Shown piece after piece: positions 15,782-24,071 of a stretch of 35,929 bases of DNA. Position numbers and translations under genes: made by a program. This stretch comes from an uncultured Bacilli bacterium (lineage in GTDB: Bacteria > Bacillota_I > Bacilli_A > RF39 > UBA660). Each line of letters starts with the position of its first letter. Positions within the stretch are counted from its first letter, which is position 1. The notes under the pieces were generated by a model. That model searched no databases. It saw only the letters and a list, made by a program, of their open reading frames with translations, and was not told the DNA's origin. The DNA lies in contig CALVIF010000004.1 in assembly GCA_944329395.1 (NCBI GenBank), positions 1 through 35,929 on the forward strand. Reading direction: 5' to 3'.

Positions 15782-17812
15782 CTTTTTATATTTTGTTTTA
15801 TTAACATTTTTTTCACAAGAAAAATTATCATTAATATCTATCCTAATTCCATTATAACCACTTCTTATTTTTAATTTTTCAATTAAACTACCATTTTTTC
15901 GACCCATACCATCACGTTCAGATAAAAAATCTGCTAAACTTAAATAATCAATCGCATCAGAAAAATCAGTATTTTCAGCACTTCTATAATAAGCAAATCC
16001 CAATTTAGCATACAAATATGGTTTTGGATTCTTTATAACCGGCAATACATCTTCATATAAATTAATTGCCTCATTATATTGTTCATTATTATAAGCAAAA
16101 TTAGCCATTCTTAATGTTTCACCAATATTTATATAGTTAGAAACTCTTCCGCAAAACTTCAAAACCACATGCTTATCTTCACCTCTAGCAGAAGTAATTA
16201 CAAAAGCATCAACATCATTAATACCATCAATCAATGCTAGCACCTTACTAGTATCCTCATCACTCATAGGAGCAAGCATAGCTATATTGTCGTTTTCGCG
16301 AACATTAGCTATAACATCAGCTAAACTCAAAAGCTTCTCTTCCTCAACTTCATCTTTAATCGGCAATTCTTCCTCTGTTAAAACAACAGGTTTTAATTTA
16401 GGATAAATAACTTCTAAATCATCCTCTGATAAAGCTAATTTTTTCATTTCCAAAGATTTTCTTAAATCATCAATAGCAACTTCAGCACCACCAAGCTCTT
16501 TTGAATATGAAATAATATCTAAAAAAACTTTAGCTTTTTTTAAATCACCACTATCAAGGCTTAAGAAAAAATCTTGAATGTAAACAGCAGAAGTAAATTG
16601 ATAATCACTCTTACGTATCTTAGAAAGAGCAATCATAGGTTCAGTAAATAATGCATCATTATCTAACAAACTAAGTTTAATCAATGAAATAATATAATTA
16701 CGACAATTAGATTTATTAATATCAGCCAAATATTGGTCAAGCAATAAAATCGCACCATCAATATCACTAACCATCAATTTATTAAATATTAAAGAAAAAT
16801 CTTCATCACCAATTTTTTTCACAGTATTATCAAGTTGTAATTCTCTTTCTTTTGTCACAACCTTCTCCAGCATTTTCCTAATACCATTATCAAAAACAAT
16901 ATATGGATCAGTCATTTTATAACGATTATATAAATTATAAATATAAATCTCTCTCGCCAAAGAATATCTGCGTTTAATAATCGCCTCATTAAAATCAAAT
17001 GAAGAAAGTCCTTTGGCTACAGGTAATTTACCATCATTACACATTGACATATATTCTTTAGTTAAACAATATAAATATTTTTCATATAAACAAAAAGGTC
17101 TAACTTTTTTATCTTCTTCTAATAATCTAACAATTGTCTCATAGCTTCCATCATCAATCAAGTTATCATAAACATTCATTTTCCAAAGCATATGGCCAAA
17201 AACTTTTCCCACTAATTTTTTTGAAATTAATTCAGAAGGAGTTAACTGTTCATCATGAGCGGGATACAAACTACTAATAATACGAAAGTCACCTTTAAAA
17301 ATTGCCCATCTAACTTTATCATCAAATATATAATTATCAGATAACAATATATTATCAATTTTTGTATTTTTTACTTCGCTAAAAGGACTATCTTTAATTA
17401 AAAAACTAAGTAAAAATGCCCAAGAATTTAATAATTTATTATCAAAATAAGAAAATTCTCTCATTCTAAAAATACACTTAGACGCAAAGTCATAATTATG
17501 AACAGATATAGAAATATCAAATAGTTCCAATAAATCATTTTCTGAAAAATCCAAAATATCAATATTGTTATTTATTATATTACTAACATTATCATACTTT
17601 CCATCAGCAACTAAGTTTTTCAAATAAGATAAATATACACTACTATCATTAATTTCATAAAATCCACGCTCAGATGAAGATAAAATACCTTTTTCTTTTA
17701 ATCTTGTTAAATCCCGATTAGTAAAACCAATACTTAATAACTCTTTAGTAGTAAGTACATTTTTATCCAAAAAAATACCATACATACTATTTAAATATTC
17801 ACTTTTTATCAT
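15776..17812 (-). CDS. large winged-helix plus TPR-like helical repeat protein
   Basis: 678 aa, function unknown. The N-terminus (about 18-60: NVLTTKELLSIGFTNRDLTR, then ERGFYEIND) is the same AbiEi-like winged-helix pattern as in the 240-aa neighbour. The middle ~450 residues are helical with repeat character. Residues about 565-640 look like TPRs (YNNEQYNEAINLYEDVLPVI, YLYAKLGFAYYRSA). No transmembrane segment or catalytic motif seen. TGGAG precedes the ATG at moderate distance. A cytosolic scaffold or regulator with peptide-binding repeats is the most I can say. Confidence 0.8.
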   Translation of the reverse strand: MIKSEYLNSMYGIFLDKNVLTTKELLSIGFTNRDLTRLKEKGILSSSERGFYEINDSSVYLSYLKNLVADGKYDNVSNIINNNIDILDFSENDLLELFDISISVHNYDFASKCIFRMREFSYFDNKLLNSWAFLLSFLIKDSPFSEVKNTKIDNILLSDNYIFDDKVRWAIFKGDFRIISSLYPAHDEQLTPSELISKKLVGKVFGHMLWKMNVYDNLIDDGSYETIVRLLEEDKKVRPFCLYEKYLYCLTKEYMSMCNDGKLPVAKGLSSFDFNEAIIKRRYSLAREIYIYNLYNRYKMTDPYIVFDNGIRKMLEKVVTKERELQLDNTVKKIGDEDFSLIFNKLMVSDIDGAILLLDQYLADINKSNCRNYIISLIKLSLLDNDALFTEPMIALSKIRKSDYQFTSAVYIQDFFLSLDSGDLKKAKVFLDIISYSKELGGAEVAIDDLRKSLEMKKLALSEDDLEVIYPKLKPVVLTEEELPIKDEVEEEKLLSLADVIANVRENDNIAMLAPMSDEDTSKVLALIDGINDVDAFVITSARGEDKHVVLKFCGRVSNYINIGETLRMANFAYNNEQYNEAINLYEDVLPVIKNPKPYLYAKLGFAYYRSAENTDFSDAIDYLSLADFLSERDGMGRKNGSLIEKLKIRSGYNGIRIDINDNFSCEKNVNKTKYKKQ

Positions 17813-17856
17813 AAAAACACTCCAAAAATAAAATTATAACTTTATATTATCATAAA

Positions 17857-17886
17857 ATAAAAAAAAAAAGCAACTAAACAGTTGCT
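17857..17886 (-). terminator. intrinsic terminator at the end of the ankyrin gene
   Basis: AGCAACT-GTTT-AGTTGCT followed by eleven T on the minus strand, overlapping the last codons of the ankyrin gene. Confidence 0.82.
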
Positions 17887-18566
17887 TCATTTATAGATGT
17901 TTCAATAATATTTTCAAGTACTGAATAACCATCATCCATCAATTCATTTTTAATCTCTTCAAAATTTTCATTAATTTTATCAACTAAACTTTTCATACTT
18001 GGAACCAATTCTTTTTTTTCCAAACTTTCAACTATTATTTCTAAATTATTAAGTTTAGAATATTTTCCATAATAAACGTTTTTAATAGACGCATGACACA
18101 ATTTTCTAAAAGATAAAACACTTATATTATTAAATCTTTTATCCTCCAAAATTTTAAAAGCAGCTCCCATATAATTATTGTAAATTGCTCTATCAAAAAT
18201 AGTCTCACCCTTATTATTTTTAAGATTAGGAAGATAATTTTTCTTTTTTATTAACTGTGCAATTATCATAAGTGCTGAAACAGAATTATCAAGTGCTAAA
18301 ATATGTCCAAAAGTATCTCCTTCAATATTTTGGTGATTTACATTCCAATTACGTTTTTTCATAAGTTCCAATACAAACTCATACTGCTTAGCTTTTAATA
18401 ATCTAGTAACAACATCATTACCAAAACTATCACATAAGTTGACATCTATTTTATTCTTTTTAATTAATTGACCAATCACACTATAATGCCCTTCTTTAAT
18501 TAGAGCAAAAATCAGGGATGGTTCCTCACTACAAGCATTAAAAGCTTGTTGTTCATCATAAAACAT
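17874..18566 (-). CDS. ankyrin-repeat protein
   Basis: 230 aa from the ATG at 18566, which has GAGGTG 7 nt before it. An alternative TTG start at 18629, preceded by GGAGGA, would add 21 residues. Four or so ankyrin units can be seen: SLIFALIKEGHYSVIGQLI, then DSFGNDVVTRLLKAKQYEFV, NIEGDTFGHILALDNS, NNKGETIFDRAIYNNYMGAA. The last ~60 residues are helical without repeats. No signal peptide, so it is probably a cytosolic binding protein. Its partner is unknown. It lies downstream of the CPBP protease gene with a gap of about 120 nt. Confidence 0.8.
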   Translation of the reverse strand: MFYDEQQAFNACSEEPSLIFALIKEGHYSVIGQLIKKNKIDVNLCDSFGNDVVTRLLKAKQYEFVLELMKKRNWNVNHQNIEGDTFGHILALDNSVSALMIIAQLIKKKNYLPNLKNNKGETIFDRAIYNNYMGAAFKILEDKRFNNISVLSFRKLCHASIKNVYYGKYSKLNNLEIIVESLEKKELVPSMKSLVDKINENFEEIKNELMDDGYSVLENIIETSINEATV

Positions 18567-18688
18567 TTCATACACCTCTTTGTTCATGTGACAGTTACAT
18601 ATTCTATCAAATTTTCTAAAATTTGTCAAATCATCATCTCCTCCATCTACTAAAATAGTGATAAAAAAGAAATGATTTTATACAAATT

Positions 18689-19741
18689 TTAAATAAAAAT
18701 AATAACTAACATCGCAACAAAATTATTAAAAGCATGAACCATCATACTAGTAAATATATTATTTGTTTTAGTATATGAATAAGCAAGTAAACTTCCCATT
18801 GCAACATAATTTAACGATTGAACTATTACTAAATATAAACTTTCTTCACTTCCAAGTGTATGAAGTAATCCAAATGAAATGCTAGAAATAACAATAAATA
18901 AAATATCATTTCTAATAAAGCGTCTAATAACCCCTCTAAAAATTGCTTCTTCCACAACTGGAGCAAAAAATACAGCTAATGGGAAAGTATACCATATTGG
19001 TAATGACTCTAAAGTCATTTGATTAACAGATTGTCCTCCAGCCTTAAAAACAAATTGTTGAATAGCTACAACTAAAAACATTACCAAATACATTATTCCC
19101 CAAAATTTGAGAGCATTTTTAAAATAACCACTAAAATTGCTTTTTAAATACTTAAAATCTCTCTTATAAACATTCTTAAATATTAAAATAGTTATTCCAA
19201 ATATAATAATTTGATAAAAAATTGATGAAAATTCTATACTATTAGTCACTTTTTCTAACAATGGAACAAATAATATTTGCCCAAAATAAACTAAAATAAG
19301 AATAAGTCCATAAAAATAATCTTTCTTAGTATAAGATATATTAGAAATAATAGGAAGATCCTTCTTCTGCTTCTTTTCGACAACTGCACTTTTATCTGTA
19401 AATACCATAATTAAAGCAATTATTGATAAAATAGGAATAATACTAAAAGAAAATAAAATAGAACCAATTAATAACACTATTGTTAATGTTTTACGCTGTA
19501 AATTCTTATGTCTAACAAGAGTCCCCAATAAAATAATACTTATAATGATTATTATTACTGCCGAAACTTTAGCACCACTTATTAAAGTTTCCAAAGATAA
19601 CGACTTAGTAAATACTTCTGGTAAAGATTCACTAATCATTTTAAACTCTTCCTGTGCAAGTTTTTCAGCATTTATAAATCCATAAATACCAAATAAAAAC
19701 TGAGTTACAATATAAAAGATATAATATAAATTTTTTTTCAT
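18689..19741 (-). CDS. CPBP-family intramembrane metalloprotease (Abi/CAAX protease-like)
   Basis: 350 aa with about eight transmembrane helices. All conserved CPBP motifs are present in the C-terminal third: EEAIFRGVIRR (EExxxR), FGLLH (FxxxH) and MMVHAFNN (HxxxN). These are the catalytic Glu and zinc or water-activating residues. The N-terminal ~150 residues add an extra membrane region. Such proteases act in membrane protein processing, bacteriocin self-immunity or surface-protein export; none can be singled out. AAGGAGTGA precedes the ATG. Confidence 0.9.
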   Translation of the reverse strand: MKKNLYYIFYIVTQFLFGIYGFINAEKLAQEEFKMISESLPEVFTKSLSLETLISGAKVSAVIIIIISIILLGTLVRHKNLQRKTLTIVLLIGSILFSFSIIPILSIIALIMVFTDKSAVVEKKQKKDLPIISNISYTKKDYFYGLILILVYFGQILFVPLLEKVTNSIEFSSIFYQIIIFGITILIFKNVYKRDFKYLKSNFSGYFKNALKFWGIMYLVMFLVVAIQQFVFKAGGQSVNQMTLESLPIWYTFPLAVFFAPVVEEAIFRGVIRRFIRNDILFIVISSISFGLLHTLGSEESLYLVIVQSLNYVAMGSLLAYSYTKTNNIFTSMMVHAFNNFVAMLVIIFI

Positions 19742-19822
19742 AAATAATTCACTCCTTCAAATATATTATACAAAAATATTAATAATTATTTATATCAAAA
19801 TAAACATTAATACTTAAACAAA

Positions 19823-22501
19823 TTATAAAGGATAATTAGAAGCCTTATAAATTTCCTTCATAAAAATATTATAGTAGGTTGCCGTATTATTATCATCAAG
19901 AACTACTAAATTATTAGACTTAGCTATATAACGATTATTACTATTACTAAATCTTAATATTTTACCAGTAATCAAATTATAAATAACATCCTCTTTAGTT
20001 GTTGAATTATCGTTTGCTTCAAAAACTAAAAACATACTCTGACTATTATTTACAAGAGAAACATTATTCATTTCCAAAATATTCTTCTTCAATAACAAAT
20101 CATATAATACTACTTCATCATTCTTAGTAAGAATAACATATTTCCTAAAAATTTTACTTTTAATAAATTCATGAACCTTAATATCCAAAAAAGAAATATC
20201 ATCATATTCACAATTAAAAATATCATTATCATCTTTCATTAAACCATATTTAAAATTAGGCTCATCACCACAAATAGTTTTCGTATAATCGTAATATTTT
20301 TCATCAAAATCCACTAAATTTTTAGAATCAATTTCACTTAATTCAGTATTATTAATAGAATCATAATAATACATTGAATTTACTGTTTTAACCTGAAGAA
20401 TACCAGCATTAAAATTAAACATATTAACATCAATAGCATCAGTAAATTCTTTATGAACCTTACCATCTCTAAAATACAAAAATTTAACTACATCACCTGT
20501 TCTATCAGAAAATATTGCATTTCCATAATCAGATATATTATTAGAAGCAGATTTATATACAACTTTTTTCTCTTTATTACTAACAATAACATCCTCCATA
20601 TTTGGAACATGAACTAATGCATAAACATCATAATTATAAGACTGACTAACCCCAACCTCAATTGATGTACCAGAAGCAAAATATAAAGTTTCACCTAAAT
20701 AATTAACAACTCCAACTTTTTCACTAGAAGAATTAACATAAGAATAAATTCCATATCCCACGCTTTTTACATTAGAAGCTAATTTTTCCATCGACTCATT
20801 ATATAAACAATCATCAATTATCCACACACTATATTCTACATCATAAACTGGAGCTATTTTATTTTTGACTGAAACAACAGTCTCACCAGCCTTATTTATT
20901 ATTTTATATTCTTCATTTAACGAAACTGCCGCATATTCGCCATAAAATTCTGTTGCAAAGTCATATGTCGGTTCAATTATAGACTTACCATTAAAATCAA
21001 CATAACCAGCCTTACCATCTTTATATACAACAATAGGCTTAAACGGATTAAATATAAAATTTAAATTAGCATTACCAGTATAATTACTCTTCCTAAAAAA
21101 CATAACATAAGCAATAAAACAAACTATTGCTAAAAGCAATATTTCAAAAATAAATTTAACTATACCAGACTTTTTCTTATAAATTTTTTTATCTATATTA
21201 GTATTATTTCTAGTATTTGTTGATAAGTTTTGATTAATTATTGGAGCAGAAGCTCTAACACTTCCCATCTGCGCAGCAGACGTATTATTATATGGAACTT
21301 GATTAACAGACTGCATACCACGAGTAGCATATGTTGCAGAAGAAGCTTGATACATTGTAGGAGCATTGACTTGTCCAAAAGCTTGCTGTCCAACTGCCAT
21401 ATTTGAAGAATTAATACCACCATTTAAATTAGATGTTTGATACATCCCCATCAATCCTTGATTTGCATTCAAATAAGGTTGATTGATATTGCCTTGACTA
21501 GAATATTGTAAAACATTATTTGGAAAATTACCACTTCTATTAATATTTATATTATTAGCATTATAATTACCAGTATTTTGAACAGAATATTGAAAATTAC
21601 CTTGGTTCATATTAACCGCATTCGGAATTTGATATTGTGAAACAAACGATTGTCCCTGAGTCATTAATGGCACCGGAATTTGACCAGGAGGAATTTGATT
21701 AGTTACTGCTTGATTAGGATATACTTGAACACCACAATTAATCAAATTACCATAATTTTGATTACTAGAATTATAGTCCAAACTCTGATTACTTACAATC
21801 TGATTAAAATTACTCTGATTATTACTTGATAACTGCTTTTCTAAAAAATTAGATTCTTGATTAATATCTTGTACAGTACCATTTCCAACATTCGTCAAAG
21901 ACTTAGCCTGTTTTTGTAATATCTCATCAGAAGCTAAAGAAGCCCTCTCCTCATCTGTAAAAACCGAATGATGCTCTTTTTTATCAGAATCGTTATTCAA
22001 AACATTGTCATTAGAAATATTATCATCACCTAAAATAACTTCATCTGATTCAACATTTTCAGTCAAAACAAGTGCATCTTCTAAAGATTCTTCATCTGAT
22101 GAAATATTATTGTTAGAATCACTAGAGTAAGATAAATTTTGTCCATCATCAATAATAACTTCTTCATATTCAACTTCTTCATATTCCTGATTATTATCTA
22201 TATTATTATTTTCAACGTTGCTGCTTTCTTGATTATCATCTATATTATTATTTTCAACATTAATACTTTCTTGATTATTATTTATATTAGTATTTTCAAC
22301 ACTACTATCATTTCCATCTTGATATGCAATATGTTCTGCACCATTATCATCATACTTATAAAAAACGATTGCATCATTATTTGATACTTGTTTTTCATTA
22401 ACATCCGATTTTTTTGAGGCTGTAACATTACTTTTTTCATCACTGTTTTTAGTATCATTTAAACTATATTTATCAACATTATTATGCAAATCGTTCTTCA
22501 T
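19823..22501 (-). CDS. large membrane protein: Asn/Gln-rich cytosolic part, one TM helix, WG-repeat-like outer domain
   Basis: 892 aa. Residues 1-180 are acidic and Asn-rich and include three tandem 14-residue repeats. Residues about 200-430 are low-complexity Asn/Gln/Ser/Tyr sequence. A Lys-rich stretch and one transmembrane helix follow near 445-470 (FIFEILLLAIVCFIAYVMFF). The C-terminal ~420 residues resemble WG-type beta repeats (YKDGKAGYVDFNGKSIIEP, then EPNFKYGLMKDDNDIFNCEY). By the positive-inside rule the disordered half is cytosolic and the repeat domain is outside. GGAGGTG precedes the ATG. Function unknown; the prion-like composition suggests a scaffold or condensate-forming region, which is inference. 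Confidence 0.82.
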   Translation of the reverse strand: MKNDLHNNVDKYSLNDTKNSDEKSNVTASKKSDVNEKQVSNNDAIVFYKYDDNGAEHIAYQDGNDSSVENTNINNNQESINVENNNIDDNQESSNVENNNIDNNQEYEEVEYEEVIIDDGQNLSYSSDSNNNISSDEESLEDALVLTENVESDEVILGDDNISNDNVLNNDSDKKEHHSVFTDEERASLASDEILQKQAKSLTNVGNGTVQDINQESNFLEKQLSSNNQSNFNQIVSNQSLDYNSSNQNYGNLINCGVQVYPNQAVTNQIPPGQIPVPLMTQGQSFVSQYQIPNAVNMNQGNFQYSVQNTGNYNANNININRSGNFPNNVLQYSSQGNINQPYLNANQGLMGMYQTSNLNGGINSSNMAVGQQAFGQVNAPTMYQASSATYATRGMQSVNQVPYNNTSAAQMGSVRASAPIINQNLSTNTRNNTNIDKKIYKKKSGIVKFIFEILLLAIVCFIAYVMFFRKSNYTGNANLNFIFNPFKPIVVYKDGKAGYVDFNGKSIIEPTYDFATEFYGEYAAVSLNEEYKIINKAGETVVSVKNKIAPVYDVEYSVWIIDDCLYNESMEKLASNVKSVGYGIYSYVNSSSEKVGVVNYLGETLYFASGTSIEVGVSQSYNYDVYALVHVPNMEDVIVSNKEKKVVYKSASNNISDYGNAIFSDRTGDVVKFLYFRDGKVHKEFTDAIDVNMFNFNAGILQVKTVNSMYYYDSINNTELSEIDSKNLVDFDEKYYDYTKTICGDEPNFKYGLMKDDNDIFNCEYDDISFLDIKVHEFIKSKIFRKYVILTKNDEVVLYDLLLKKNILEMNNVSLVNNSQSMFLVFEANDNSTTKEDVIYNLITGKILRFSNSNNRYIAKSNNLVVLDDNNTATYYNIFMKEIYKASNYPL
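22184..22309 (-). repeat. three tandem 42-bp coding repeats
   Basis: Units at 22184-22225, 22226-22267 and 22268-22309 are highly similar and in frame, encoding variants of NVENNNIDDNQESS. They lie in the disordered N-terminal part of the 892-aa protein. Copy number in such repeats is often variable between strains. Confidence 0.85.
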
Positions 22502-22545
22502 AGCAACACCTCCAACTAATAACTACACACTACATTACTATAACA

Positions 22546-22554
22546 ATTATAACA
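22546..22554 (-). promoter_or_regulatory. extended -10 promoter of the 892-aa gene
   Basis: TGT-TATAAT on the minus strand, about 45 nt before the start; no recognisable -35 box. Confidence 0.5.
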
Positions 22555-22565
22555 TATAAACACAC

Positions 22566-22592
22566 AAAAAGAATATAGATTTAACTATATTC
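22566..22592 (-). terminator. hairpin terminator in the gap after the first signal peptidase gene
   Basis: GAATATAG-TTAAAT-CTATATTC then TTTTT on the minus strand. It lies about 140 nt beyond the signal peptidase stop, so that mRNA would have a long 3' tail. The rest of the 228-nt gap (22502-22729) is AT-rich and shows no gene. Confidence 0.6.
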
Positions 22593-22729
22593 AAAAATTT
22601 TATCTAAATAATATACAATTAATTATATATATTCATACATTGCACAAAAACAAAAAAAAGAAAATATTAATATTATTTAAATATAATTTTATACAACAGC
22701 AATAATTATAAAATTAATTTTTTAATAAT

Positions 22730-23980
22730 TTAACACTCATTTTTCTTTTCCTTATCTAATAAATTCAATTTCTTTTGAATTTCTACATACTCTCTAATTT
22801 TATCTAATTCTAATAAATTTTCTTTATCAAACCGTGAAGAAAACAGATTCATAAACTGAATTTGTTTATTCAAATCATCTAAACTATTCTTTTTTACTAC
22901 AGCTTTCATTTTACTTAAACTTGTAAACTGTTGATTTTTATCCACCCAAATACGATATTTCAAAATTTTAAAAATTGCATCAAAAAAATATTCATCATTA
23001 TATATCATACAAGTATTTAAAATTCTTAAAAAAACATAAAAAGGCATATCATAAAGCTTATTCTGTATAGCTTTAGTAATTCCCACATCCTCAAATTCAT
23101 AATCATACATTTCATCAAAAGGAATATTATAAACGATATTTTTTAATTCAACTTGATCATCTAATAAAAATAATTGTATTAAACGATATAAATAACAAAA
23201 TTTAATAGACCATTCTTGATCAAAAGTAATTTTTTTACAATTTTTATTCTTTACTTGTAAAAGACGCAACATCTGATTTAAAAATTCCTGTTCCTTAGCA
23301 CATACAATATCAGATAAAACAAGTTCCCTTGTAAAATCATCTAGCAATTCTATAGTAGCTTCATCATTTAAAACTTCAATCTCTTTTTGCTGTAAAACCA
23401 TTTTATCGCTTTCTTTTTGCAGTTCTAATAATTCATTTAATGATATTTTAATTGAATCAGAACGCGATTTCTTATATTTCCTTTTTTTAAATGATTCATC
23501 AACTTGAAAAATCCATTTTTTAAAAATAACATCAAAATTAACCAATGTAAAAACAATAACAATAATAATAAATAACGCTAATAATTGAAGTAATAAAGAT
23601 GTCGAAATAACCGTAGTAACCTTTCCTATAATTTGACTTTTATCAACCGGATCGTCTTCAACATTATTTACATCACCTTTAGTAATTACTTTTGACCCCA
23701 AATCTTTAATTAACCGATGTGTTATAAAAAAACCGTTTGACTGATAAGTAATAATATCTCCAGAACTATAATCATTCGTTAATTTTACAATAACAATATC
23801 TCCAACATCAATGCTACCAGTCATACTTCCAGTCTTAACTTGAAAATAAGTATATCCAAAAATATTAGCATAATCTTGTTTTAAAATACCTGTTGTAACA
23901 ACAACATAACAACTAAGTGCAAGAAACAAAGTCAACAAAAAATATGCCATATATTTAAAAAATGTCTTTACTATCTTCAT
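22730..23980 (-). CDS. sipW: SipW-type signal peptidase I with long C-terminal cytosolic extension
   Basis: 416 aa, against about 190 for SipW. Transmembrane helix 1 lies at about 8-30. VKTGSMTGSIDVGD contains the catalytic Ser52. THRL holds His88 in place of the usual bacterial Lys, marking the ER/SipW type, and KGDVNNVEDD is the conserved third block. Helix 2 is at about 126-148. It should cut signal peptides of TasA-like precursors outside the membrane. The remaining ~265 residues are charged and helical (coiled-coil-like at 175-205) and cytosolic by topology; I recognise no domain there. It has its own extended -10 promoter and GGGTGATG before the ATG. The extension is the oddity. Confidence 0.88.
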   Translation of the reverse strand: MKIVKTFFKYMAYFLLTLFLALSCYVVVTTGILKQDYANIFGYTYFQVKTGSMTGSIDVGDIVIVKLTNDYSSGDIITYQSNGFFITHRLIKDLGSKVITKGDVNNVEDDPVDKSQIIGKVTTVISTSLLLQLLALFIIIVIVFTLVNFDVIFKKWIFQVDESFKKRKYKKSRSDSIKISLNELLELQKESDKMVLQQKEIEVLNDEATIELLDDFTRELVLSDIVCAKEQEFLNQMLRLLQVKNKNCKKITFDQEWSIKFCYLYRLIQLFLLDDQVELKNIVYNIPFDEMYDYEFEDVGITKAIQNKLYDMPFYVFLRILNTCMIYNDEYFFDAIFKILKYRIWVDKNQQFTSLSKMKAVVKKNSLDDLNKQIQFMNLFSSRFDKENLLELDKIREYVEIQKKLNLLDKEKKNEC

Positions 23981-24006
23981 GACATCACCCTTTATTCTTA
24001 TACTTT

Positions 24007-24015
24007 ATTATAACA
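24007..24015 (-). promoter_or_regulatory. extended -10 promoter of the 416-aa signal peptidase gene
   Basis: TGT-TATAAT on the minus strand, 27 nt before the start codon. The -35 region is poor. Confidence 0.5.
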
Positions 24016-24042
24016 TAAAAAAACAAAATTTTCTCTTATTGA

Positions 24043-24071
24043 CAAAAAAAAAGAAACAAATTAATTTGCTT
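24043..24071 (-). terminator. intrinsic terminator after the 539-aa coiled-coil gene
   Basis: AAGCAAA-TTAA-TTTGTTT (one G-T pair) then a T tract broken by one C, on the minus strand; the loop contains the stop codon. Confidence 0.7.

Noticed and set aside
14992-17812. Toxin-antitoxin (AbiE) locus
   Set aside because: Only the AbiEi-like winged-helix pattern is present; no AbiEii nucleotidyltransferase is encoded nearby.
22184-22309. Short direct repeats as a possible CRISPR array
   Set aside because: The 42-bp units are contiguous, in frame and without spacers, and no cas genes are present.
22139-22384. Plus-strand open frame rich in Ile/Asn opposite the 892-aa gene
   Set aside because: It is the mirror of the Asn-rich tandem repeats; no ribosome binding site or promoter, and the opposite frame is clearly coding.
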